Source: Anaerocolumna aminovalerica
GTDB lineage: Bacteria; Bacillota; Clostridia; Lachnospirales; Lachnospiraceae
NCBI RefSeq assembly: GCF_900115365.1
Contig: NZ_FOWD01000001.1
Coordinates: 124,001 to 188,000 of the forward strand
DNA length: 64,000 bases
Direction: 5' to 3'
The translations under genes and the position numbers were made by a program. The notes beneath the pieces were generated by a model that saw only the letters and a list, made by a program, of their open reading frames with translations, had not been told where the DNA came from and made no database searches. Shown here piece after piece: positions 57,670 to 64,000 of the stretch (its first letter is position 1; the number at the start of each line of letters is the position of its first letter).

Positions 57670-58029
57670 ATGGGATGCTTAGGTAATATAATATGGTTTA
57701 TTTTTGGAGGATTTATTAGCGGGTTAACGTGGCTGATTGCAGGTTGTATATGGTGCATCACTATTGTAGGAATACCCATTGGTGTTCAATGTTTTAAATT
57801 TGCAGGATTAAGTTTTTTTCCCTTTGGGAAAGAAATACGATATGGAGGTGGAGCAGGCTCTGTGTTATTAAATATCTTATGGCTTCTCTTTCCGGGAATA
57901 CCTCTTGTAATTGAATCTGCTGTATTTGGTGCTTTTTTATGCATTACTGTTATAGGGATTCCTTTTGGATTACAACATTTTAAAATAGCCAAGCTGGCTT
58001 TGATGCCTTTTGGTGCTACGATAGAATAG
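57670..58029 (+). CDS. YccF-family membrane protein
   Basis: 119 residues with two related halves. Each has a hydrophobic helix pair followed by the signature CITIVGIPIGVQCFKFAGLSFFPFG or CITVIGIPFGLQHFKIAKL (two YccF repeats). Integral membrane protein of unknown role. AAAGGAGTATGATTT precedes the ATG; a terminator overlaps the stop. Confidence 0.93.
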   Translation: MGCLGNIIWFIFGGFISGLTWLIAGCIWCITIVGIPIGVQCFKFAGLSFFPFGKEIRYGGGAGSVLLNILWLLFPGIPLVIESAVFGAFLCITVIGIPFGLQHFKIAKLALMPFGATIE

Positions 58030-58052
58030 CAGTTATTAAGCTGCTTTTTTAT
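58026..58052 (+). terminator. Terminator overlapping the YccF stop codon
   Basis: AGCAG pairs with CTGCT around TTATTAAG, followed by TTTTTATTTT; the TAG stop lies in its left flank. Confidence 0.75.
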
Positions 58053-58225
58053 TTTATTAGAAACTTTTTTTGTTTTAATAAAGAGCCATATCAATATTCT
58101 GGTAATTTGTAAAACTATATGGTAAAATACATTAGGGCTTAATAAATGGTTAACTATGGAAAAGTGTTAAGCAAACTTCAAGGCAGTAGTAAAATAAAAA
58201 ACAGCATGAAAAAGGAGTTTTTAAC

Positions 58226-60070
58226 ATGAGACAAAATGATATAGGAAAAATTATATTTACACTTCGTAAGCATTATAATATCTCCCAAGAAATGTTATGC
58301 AGCGGTTTATGTTCCGATGCAACTTTATCAAGAATAGAATTAGGAGAGAGAATTCCTGATAAGTTCTTACTGGATGCCCTTCTTCAAAGGCTTGGAAAAT
58401 CTCCGGATAAGTTAGAAACCATATTGTCAGAGAGAGATTATTTTCTATTTGAAAAAAGACAAGCTATTGAAAAAGCCATTTTTGAACATAATTTTGAATT
58501 AGCTAAGGAAGAACTTATACTTTATGAGGAGCAAAAAGAATGTGAAGAAAAACTTCATCAACAATACATATATAAAATAAAGTCAGTGCTTTCTGATGAA
58601 TTAGAACATGACACTAAGGAGAGTATTAAATACTTATTGGAGGCAATAAATATGACGTTGCCTTCCTTTAATATTGAGAATATCCTAGAATATTTATTGA
58701 GTATTGAAGAAATTTACCTTTTACTTATGCTTGCTCAGGCATATTCCAATACGGAAGAAGAAGGACAGGCATTGCAATTATTGCATAATGTTATTGATTA
58801 CCTTGATCAAAAGTATTCGGATGAGGAAGAAAAGGTAAAGGTATATCCCAAAGCAGTATACTTATTATCAAAATTATTATTGCAAGATGAGAAATATGAT
58901 GAGTTAGTAACCTTATGCTTAAAAACCATAGATTTAATTGTATCTAATGGCGTAATTAACTGCCTGTCTGAGTTGCTGCAACTTTGCATTATCGGTTTAA
59001 GGCATCAGAATAATCAGGAACTTTTAAAACGAATAACATGCCAGTTTGACAGTTTAAATGAAATTTATAAGGAATACAATTTTGCAACCTCCAATGATAC
59101 TTCTACCTTATTATTAGAAAATACACAAAGTGAGTTATATTTGGTAAACGAATTTATTAAGAATTGCCGTATTGCCAATGGGTTATCTCAAGAAACCTTA
59201 AGCGGGAATATCTGTTCACCGGAGACTTTATCTCGTATTGAATCCGGTAAAAGAGCACCCAGTATAAAGAATTTTCAATCCTTAACAACACGTATGGGTA
59301 TAAATAAAGATTTGTATAATATCTTTATATCAACAGAGAATTTTGAAATTTTTGAAAAGAAGAGAGAAATTACTAAACTAATAAATCTCCACCATTTTGA
59401 AGAAGCTGAAATAATATTTAATAAATTAGCAAAGGAATTAGAAGATAACGTTCCAGAAAACATACAATTTTTATTACAATACCGTACCTTGATAGCTTAC
59501 GGAATGAAAAAAATAACTGATGATGAAGCATTAGATGGATTTGAAAAAGCTTTAAAATATACAATGAAAAATTATGGAATTGCTTCAATTAGAAACATCT
59601 ATTTATCAAGAGACCAAGTACTACTGATTAATCAAATTGCTATAACTTATAATAAGTTAGGACTTAAGAAAAAAGCTATAAATTTATTGCAAGATATTAT
59701 ATATAATTATGAGCATAGTAAAGTAGATGAAAAGTATCATTCTGTTGGGATTTTACTTGTTATGTCAAATTTGGCAACATGGTTAGAAGAAAATGGTGAA
59801 CCAGAACAAGGAAAGTTAATATGTGATAAAGCTATCCATCTATCTTTCCGATGCAGACGAGGAAATATGTTAGCTTCTTTTTTAAGTGAAAAAGCATGTT
59901 GTTTAGAGAAGATTGATAAAGCTAATAAAAATGAAAACAATAAAAAAGCCCGAATAAAATATTTTAATCAGGCTTTTTATATTAGTGATTTAATGAAAAA
60001 TTTTAAATTAAGAGATACGATACAAAAATACTATAATAGGAATTATAATGCATATGAATGTTTGTATTAA
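58226..60070 (+). CDS. XRE-TPR regulator with two tandem HTH-TPR modules (RNPP-like)
   Basis: 614 residues. The first helix-turn-helix (about 4-57) reads IIFTLRKHYNISQEMLCSGL; the second (about 308-360) reads KNCRIANGLSQETLSGNICS. Each is followed by FxIFEKxxxI and a TPR-like helical region (about 70-300 and 370-605), so the protein is an internal duplication. Single-module relatives (PlcR, Rgg, ComR, PrgX) bind a short re-imported peptide through the TPR. A 48-residue secreted-peptide gene lies tail to tail with no gap, which suits such a role. AAAAAGGAGTTTTTAAC precedes the ATG. Confidence 0.85.
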   Translation: MRQNDIGKIIFTLRKHYNISQEMLCSGLCSDATLSRIELGERIPDKFLLDALLQRLGKSPDKLETILSERDYFLFEKRQAIEKAIFEHNFELAKEELILYEEQKECEEKLHQQYIYKIKSVLSDELEHDTKESIKYLLEAINMTLPSFNIENILEYLLSIEEIYLLLMLAQAYSNTEEEGQALQLLHNVIDYLDQKYSDEEEKVKVYPKAVYLLSKLLLQDEKYDELVTLCLKTIDLIVSNGVINCLSELLQLCIIGLRHQNNQELLKRITCQFDSLNEIYKEYNFATSNDTSTLLLENTQSELYLVNEFIKNCRIANGLSQETLSGNICSPETLSRIESGKRAPSIKNFQSLTTRMGINKDLYNIFISTENFEIFEKKREITKLINLHHFEEAEIIFNKLAKELEDNVPENIQFLLQYRTLIAYGMKKITDDEALDGFEKALKYTMKNYGIASIRNIYLSRDQVLLINQIAITYNKLGLKKKAINLLQDIIYNYEHSKVDEKYHSVGILLVMSNLATWLEENGEPEQGKLICDKAIHLSFRCRRGNMLASFLSEKACCLEKIDKANKNENNKKARIKYFNQAFYISDLMKNFKLRDTIQKYYNRNYNAYECLY

Positions 60071-60217
60071 TTAATAATTAGTCCAATTATCATAACCAAT
60101 GCCCAAAGTAGTAATAGGAGTATTATTTTGTGCAATTGGAGCAACTTTAGCAGTAACAACTAATGTAAGCATTAATAATGTAGCAACTACTTTAATTTTA
60201 GATTTTAAATTTTTCAT
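60071..60217 (-). CDS. 48-residue secreted peptide, candidate signalling pheromone
   Basis: Sequence: a basic start (MKNLKSKIK), a hydrophobic core (VVATLLMLTLVVTA), then a polar tail ending in LGIGYDNWTNY. It looks like a short pre-peptide with a Sec signal. AAAAGGAGAGATTTATT before the ATG is a strong ribosome binding site. Its stop is directly adjacent to the stop of the XRE-TPR gene on the other strand. Size, signal and location are like Phr, PapR, SHP or cPrgX-type pheromone precursors. The mature peptide is inferred to lie in the last 5-15 residues. An open frame on the plus strand over it (60099-60281) is a shadow. Confidence 0.72.
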   Translation of the reverse strand: MKNLKSKIKVVATLLMLTLVVTAKVAPIAQNNTPITTLGIGYDNWTNY

Positions 60218-60316
60218 AATAAATCTCTCCTTTTATTTTTTATTTTTTTCGTTCTTAGTTTATGTAAATTGTTTTGTCTAATTAAGATATATGATAATGG
60301 ATGTTTGACTTATTAA

Positions 60317-60363
60317 CCATGACGTTTTTGGAGAATTTATAAAAATCTCTAAAAACGTCATGG
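60317..60363. promoter_or_regulatory. 18-bp inverted repeat upstream of the peptide gene
   Basis: CCATGACGTTTTTGGAGA (60317-60334) pairs with TCTCTAAAAACGTCATGG (60346-60363), one G-T pair, loop 11 nt. It lies 100 nt upstream of the peptide start. No T run on either side, so an operator for the XRE-TPR regulator or a transcript-end hairpin are both possible. Confidence 0.55.
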
Positions 60364-60600
60364 CATTTTCTTTTTATACAACTTATAATAGTATATGACA
60401 TCGGACAAATTTTGTAATGGAATAATTTCGGAGAATAATTGGGAAAATTAATCAATTATTTCAAATAATTAATTATTATGAAAATGAATATACAAAAAAT
60501 ATTAAAAATTCATATACAAATAAAAGATATTTCTAAAAAGGTATTTCAACTATTGATATAATTTGTTAGAATTACTAAAGATAGGTTAAGTGAGGTTGTT
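60364..60600 (+). other. AT-rich gap before the EAL gene
   Basis: TTGATATAATTTG (about 60553) contains a -10-like TATAAT. AATTAATCAATTATTTCAAATAATTAATT is nested weak palindromes. No open frame seen. Confidence 0.4.
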
Positions 60601-61461
60601 ATGTTGGGAGATATACAAAAGAAAAATCAAAAAGCGAATATGAACAGTCTGGATGTTCATAGGATAGGAGTGAGTTTGCTTATGTACGATGTTTATAATA
60701 TAACAGATCTTAAGACAGATCTTAATTATGCAATAGATAACGAAGAGTTTTATTTATGCTATCAACCGTTAATTAATACAAAGACAAATAAGATGATCGG
60801 TATGGAAGCATTACTGAGATGGAATCATCCTCATAGAGGTACCATAAGTCCGAAAGAGTTCGTTCCTTTAGCTGAAGAAACCATGCATATTATACCAATT
60901 GGTGAGTGGGTTGTGAGACAAGCCTGCAGTCAATTAAAATCCTGGCATGACATGGGGTATAAAAATTATTTTATATCTGTGAATGTTTCAGTCATTCAGC
61001 TTCAACAAAAAGGTTTTGCAAGAATGGTTTTAAATACTCTTGAAGAAACCGGATTAACACCGGAATACCTTCAGCTTGAGATAACAGAAACGGTACATAT
61101 GGAGTATAATAGCGTAATCTCTAAGAATTTAATGAGATTAAAAAGACAAGGTATTAAGTTTTCTATTGATGATTTTGGAACCGGTTATAATTCTTTAAAT
61201 TATCTACAAAGTATAGAAGTTGATAATCTTAAGATAGATAAATCTTTCATTGAGGACTTTAAATCAAAAGTTAATCAATCCATCATTGAGATGATTATTT
61301 TGTTAGGACATAAGATTAATGCAGCTATAATAGCAGAAGGTGTTGAAACAAAGGAACAATATGATTTCCTAAAACAACAGGAGTGTGATATCGTTCAGGG
61401 ATATTACGTAAGTGAACCAATATTACCGGAGAAAATGACTGAATTATTTGATAGATTGTAG
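60601..61461 (+). CDS. Stand-alone EAL-domain c-di-GMP phosphodiesterase
   Basis: 286 residues. A 45-residue N-terminal lead, then one EAL domain: MEALLRWNHPH, VNVSVIQL, LEITET, IDDFGTGYNSL (metal Asp pair), LKIDKSFI, AEGVET and DIVQGYYVSEP. All residues needed for metal binding and catalysis look intact, so it should linearise c-di-GMP to pGpG. No GGDEF and no membrane segment. GAGGTTGTT precedes the ATG; a terminator follows. Confidence 0.93.
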   Translation: MLGDIQKKNQKANMNSLDVHRIGVSLLMYDVYNITDLKTDLNYAIDNEEFYLCYQPLINTKTNKMIGMEALLRWNHPHRGTISPKEFVPLAEETMHIIPIGEWVVRQACSQLKSWHDMGYKNYFISVNVSVIQLQQKGFARMVLNTLEETGLTPEYLQLEITETVHMEYNSVISKNLMRLKRQGIKFSIDDFGTGYNSLNYLQSIEVDNLKIDKSFIEDFKSKVNQSIIEMIILLGHKINAAIIAEGVETKEQYDFLKQQECDIVQGYYVSEPILPEKMTELFDRL

Positions 61462-61479
61462 TGAGTGTCCTCCTATAAG

Positions 61480-61512
61480 AATAGGCAGTTTCTATCGCTG
61501 CCTATTTCTTTC
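61480..61512 (+). terminator. Terminator after the EAL gene
   Basis: AATAGGCAG pairs with CTGCCTATT (loop TTTCTATCG), then TCTTTCC. Confidence 0.75.
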
Positions 61513-61595
61513 CAAAACAATATGCTGTCTATTAAATATAAAGTTATTATACTTATATAATATGAAGGGGAAGTTATTTTATATATTTTTACTCT

Positions 61596-61625
61596 TAAGA
61601 GGCTGTCTTTATGGGCAGCCTCTTA
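61596..61625. terminator. Hairpin between convergent genes
   Basis: TAAGAGGCTG pairs with CAGCCTCTTA. T runs are weak on both sides; it may end the WG-repeat lipoprotein gene. Confidence 0.6.
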
Positions 61626-61661
61626 GATTTCAACCAATGCAGGAGAAGAAATAAAATTATA

Positions 61662-63374
61662 TTAATTGAAAGAGTTCCAAAATGTTCCCTGTTTATCTAC
61701 AATCTTATTTAACTTCTCAAAAGGTATTACGAATTCAGGAAATCCGGCTGCATATGGAGCTATATCATAAGGATAAAAGTATATAACAAGACCTTCTTTG
61801 GTTAGATAAAAGTTATGGTCTTCTAATATGGTTTTAAAGCTATCCGGGAAAAGCATAGAACTTTCATTTGTTTCTTCTTTGGCAATCATTTCTTTAATGA
61901 TATGGTTTATCGTGGTTATATAATCACTATCTTTTATAAACAAGTCTTTTAAAGTATAGAATTCACCAGTCTTGATGTTGCAATAATAGTAATTCTTAAT
62001 AGGCATTCCGTGTGCTGCACCAAATGGATAATCATAGCCTATTTGCTTAATAACAAGTAATTGATTTTCTAGTTCGGCGGTAAAACTATCTTCAACAGAC
62101 AGTTGATCTTCTGCGGTAATACTTTTTCTATGGCTTATAAAAAGTTCATTCAATTTATTATTAATCTTTTTTTCAGTCTCTTTTGACTTCAATCCTACCA
62201 CTACAGGATAATATACGGAAACATATTTACTAGGTTTATATTTCACTTCTTTTACATTAACATCTGATGTTAAGTTGTATTCATTACTATTATGCCATAA
62301 TATGATGCCCTTTTTTTTCATATATAGTAAATCTCTATCAATCTCAGCTTTTACAATATCACCAAGGAGGGTAAGGGTTCCTCGTCCTTCTAGCTTTGGA
62401 AAGCTAGCCACTTCTTTGCCAGAGGTATCAATGAAATAAGTATATTTATCATCTGTAACGGATGCATAACCATTATTAAAATCACTTAAATCATAAAGGT
62501 TAAAATCAGTAAGCTGTTCCCCTTTTATATTCAATAGAGCAGATGGACTATAAGAGGATGGCAGATAAGAATCCTCTTGATTTTCTTTTATTTCAAATAT
62601 ATCATTTCCTACATATCTAACTATATATGGGTTACTTTTAGGCTCAAGTATATCTTCGCCCTTATAGTTAATGACACCATAATCTCCGGTATCAGGGTCA
62701 GAATAGATGATATAACCATCCTGAATATCAATTATATCCTGATACCTTGAATCAATAGGATAGCTTTCCAGAATATTTCCAGATTTGTCAATTATGCTAC
62801 TTTTCCCCTCGGAATATACGAAAGCTTGATTATCAGAATTAAAATTATCTGCAAATTCATAGAAATTTGAATCTGCAATTGCATTACCATTTGTGTCAAT
62901 ATAGCCGTATAATAGTTTGTCTGTTATTTTATTTATAATCGCGGCACCATTTTGAAAAGTTCCTATGCTGGAATCGCTTTTATATATTACATTACCTGTT
63001 GTATCAATCACTTTATAGGTGTCCGTAGTATTCACAACAGCCAATCCTTCTGAAAAATTGGTTGCACAATCATATACCGGTTGGATTACAAAATCACCTT
63101 TTTCGTTGACATAGCCGTATTTTCTAATATTATTTTCTGTTATAAATACCGGATAAAGGGTATTATTCATACTTTTATTATCAGATGTTTTGATTGAATT
63201 TGTTGCTTCTCCATTTGCCGGGGGTGTTTCTTCCCTCGTAGGAGACGGGGTGCTTATTCCTTGTTCTTTTTCCTGATTTGTATTTGATCCGGTGGGTTGT
63301 TCTGTCTTTTTTCCACATGCGGTTAATGTAAGGATGGACAAGGAAAACAATAGAATTTTTAGTGCTTTTTTCAT
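61662..63374 (-). CDS. WG-repeat lipoprotein with C-terminal RsiV-like domain
   Basis: 570 residues from ATG 63374 (CAGGAGGTAACC), giving a signal peptide with lipobox LTLTAC. A Thr/Pro/Asn-rich linker (to about 75) leads to WG-type beta repeats (about 80-360; KYGYVNEKGDFVIQPVYD, YGYIDTNGNAIADS). The C-terminal 200 residues contain YDYPFGAAHGMPIKNYY and GEFYTLKDLF, as in DUF3298/RsiV sensor domains. It is probably a surface-bound binding or sensor protein; ligand unknown. Confidence 0.85.
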   Translation of the reverse strand: MKKALKILLFSLSILTLTACGKKTEQPTGSNTNQEKEQGISTPSPTREETPPANGEATNSIKTSDNKSMNNTLYPVFITENNIRKYGYVNEKGDFVIQPVYDCATNFSEGLAVVNTTDTYKVIDTTGNVIYKSDSSIGTFQNGAAIINKITDKLLYGYIDTNGNAIADSNFYEFADNFNSDNQAFVYSEGKSSIIDKSGNILESYPIDSRYQDIIDIQDGYIIYSDPDTGDYGVINYKGEDILEPKSNPYIVRYVGNDIFEIKENQEDSYLPSSYSPSALLNIKGEQLTDFNLYDLSDFNNGYASVTDDKYTYFIDTSGKEVASFPKLEGRGTLTLLGDIVKAEIDRDLLYMKKKGIILWHNSNEYNLTSDVNVKEVKYKPSKYVSVYYPVVVGLKSKETEKKINNKLNELFISHRKSITAEDQLSVEDSFTAELENQLLVIKQIGYDYPFGAAHGMPIKNYYYCNIKTGEFYTLKDLFIKDSDYITTINHIIKEMIAKEETNESSMLFPDSFKTILEDHNFYLTKEGLVIYFYPYDIAPYAAGFPEFVIPFEKLNKIVDKQGTFWNSFN

Positions 63375-63521
63375 GGTTACCTCCTGAAGATAAATTAATA
63401 TACATAATTCTACTAATACTGACATCAAATCAGAGGTTTAATCTTATTTGTGTTCTTTCTATTTGTATTATTATTATAAAAAATTATACCAATAGAGAGC
63501 CTTTTTTACAAATTAAGATTG

Positions 63522-63539
63522 TGTGACAATATTGTTACA
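63522..63539. promoter_or_regulatory. Candidate 18-bp operator palindrome
   Basis: TGTGACAATATTGTTACA is a palindrome with one mismatched pair (G/T at position 4). It sits between the divergent lipoprotein and acyltransferase genes. No regulator can be named. Confidence 0.4.
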
Positions 63540-63680
63540 TTATGACATACAATGACAAACGATTTATGTTGCAGAATTCATACTTTTGGAATATACTATC
63601 TCATTGTGATAATTAAATTAGGGGAATTTATTTGTTATGTAAAGCGGAGGATAGGTTAAATAAACAGTGTTTTTAACCAG

Positions 63681-63748
63681 AATTTGTGCTTAGGACACAA
63701 ATTACCTTCGTTATTCAAAGGCGCTAAAGCGCTAGAATCGAGGATTCT
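63681..63748 (+). repeat. Hairpin plus ribosome-binding-site repeat (copy 2)
   Basis: Hairpin AATTTGTG/CACAAATT (63681-63703), then GCTAAAGCGC and TAGAATCGAGGAT (63723-63745), 22 of 23 bases shared with 42056-42078, ending at the start codon at 63749. CGCT/AGCG and TAGAATC/GATTCTA form small stems around the GAGG site. Confidence 0.75.
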
Positions 63749-64000
63749 ATGGTAAATCTTATGAAGAAGTGGTATTATCCGGATGGTAAGAGTGATAATA
63801 CAATAGAAAACAATAGGAGTTATTTTTTGGACAATCTTAAATTTATCTTAATAACTCTTGTAGTTGTGGGCCATTTTAGTTTTAAATTATGTGATATAAA
63901 GATTATTGATAAGCTGGTTTATTTTATTTATATTTTTCATATGCCCTGTTTTATATTTACCAATGGCTTACTTGCCAAAAATATGAATGCAGGTGGAAGA
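63749..64000 (+). CDS. Acyltransferase-3 family membrane protein, 3' end outside window
   Basis: 84 codons are visible. After a short cytoplasmic lead comes LDNLKFILITLVVVGHFSF, where the His is the conserved catalytic residue of acyltransferase-3 proteins, then KLVYFIYIFHMPCFIFTNGLL, the second helix signature. Such proteins O-acetylate surface sugars. The gene runs off the window. The start codon lies at the end of a repeat that supplies its ribosome binding site. Confidence 0.85.
   Translation, partial: MVNLMKKWYYPDGKSDNTIENNRSYFLDNLKFILITLVVVGHFSFKLCDIKIIDKLVYFIYIFHMPCFIFTNGLLAKNMNAGGR

Noticed and set aside
60099-60281. 60-codon plus-strand frame over the peptide gene
   Set aside because: It has no ribosome binding site at its ATG, whereas the minus-strand frame has a strong site and a signal peptide.

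Overview
The window is AT-rich, densely coded Firmicutes DNA. The run of a B12-type radical SAM pair, RNase E/G, rplU-prp-rpmA-obg-yhbY-nadD-yqeK-rsfS and lexA/yneA, together with a T-box, an L21 leader and AGGAGG-type ribosome binding sites, points to an anaerobic clostridium, most likely Lachnospiraceae (Clostridium cluster XIVa). That placement is inferred from gene content, not from a search. No rRNA, tRNA, CRISPR array, prophage or insertion-sequence transposase was seen.

Layout. 1-8.7 kb: a carbohydrate locus with two GH65 phosphorylases (the first cut by the window edge), a LacI repressor, beta-phosphoglucomutase, a membrane-anchored GH28-like beta-helix protein and a discoidin-domain protein. 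GH65 enzymes release beta-glucose 1-phosphate and PgmB turns it into glucose 6-phosphate, so the three enzymes form a phosphorolytic route. 8.9-12.4 kb: a VanR/VanS-like two-component pair, a D,D-carboxypeptidase and a small membrane protein. 12.4-21.7 kb: a GNAT acetyltransferase, a SWIM-SNF2 helicase, an ArsR regulator next to an ABC-2 exporter, and a nucleoside hydrolase. 21.8-29.8 kb: a Met-type T-box before a divergent MetRS-like protein, an SGNH hydrolase, a zinc-ribbon membrane protein with a long in-frame 15-bp minisatellite, and tyrS.

29.9-38.0 kb (minus strand): a complete F-type ATP synthase operon (DUF308, atpZ, atpI, atpB, E, F, H, A, G, D, C) whose c subunit carries a Na+-type ligand set. 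A two-component system is divergent from it. 40-52 kb: the conserved ribosome and translation housekeeping cluster, then an amidohydrolase and a small Asn/Thr/Arg-repeat protein. 52.3-53.7 kb: divergent lexA/yneA with four LexA-like boxes. 53.9-64 kb: accessory genes, including a two-module XRE-TPR regulator that meets a 48-residue secreted-peptide gene tail to tail, an EAL phosphodiesterase, a WG-repeat lipoprotein and the start of an acyltransferase.

The two most unusual things are these. (1) Intergenic DNA holds families of repeated, highly structured elements. One is a modular multi-hairpin family (6.4, 16.5 and 35.5-35.7 kb, the last a tandem pair inside the ATP synthase operon). Others end exactly at a ribosome binding site and start codon (18.95, 30.4, 42.06 and 63.7 kb). 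There is also a perfect zero-linker four-way junction (42.9 kb). (2) The regulator/peptide pair at 58.2-60.2 kb looks like an undescribed RNPP-type cell-cell signalling cassette.
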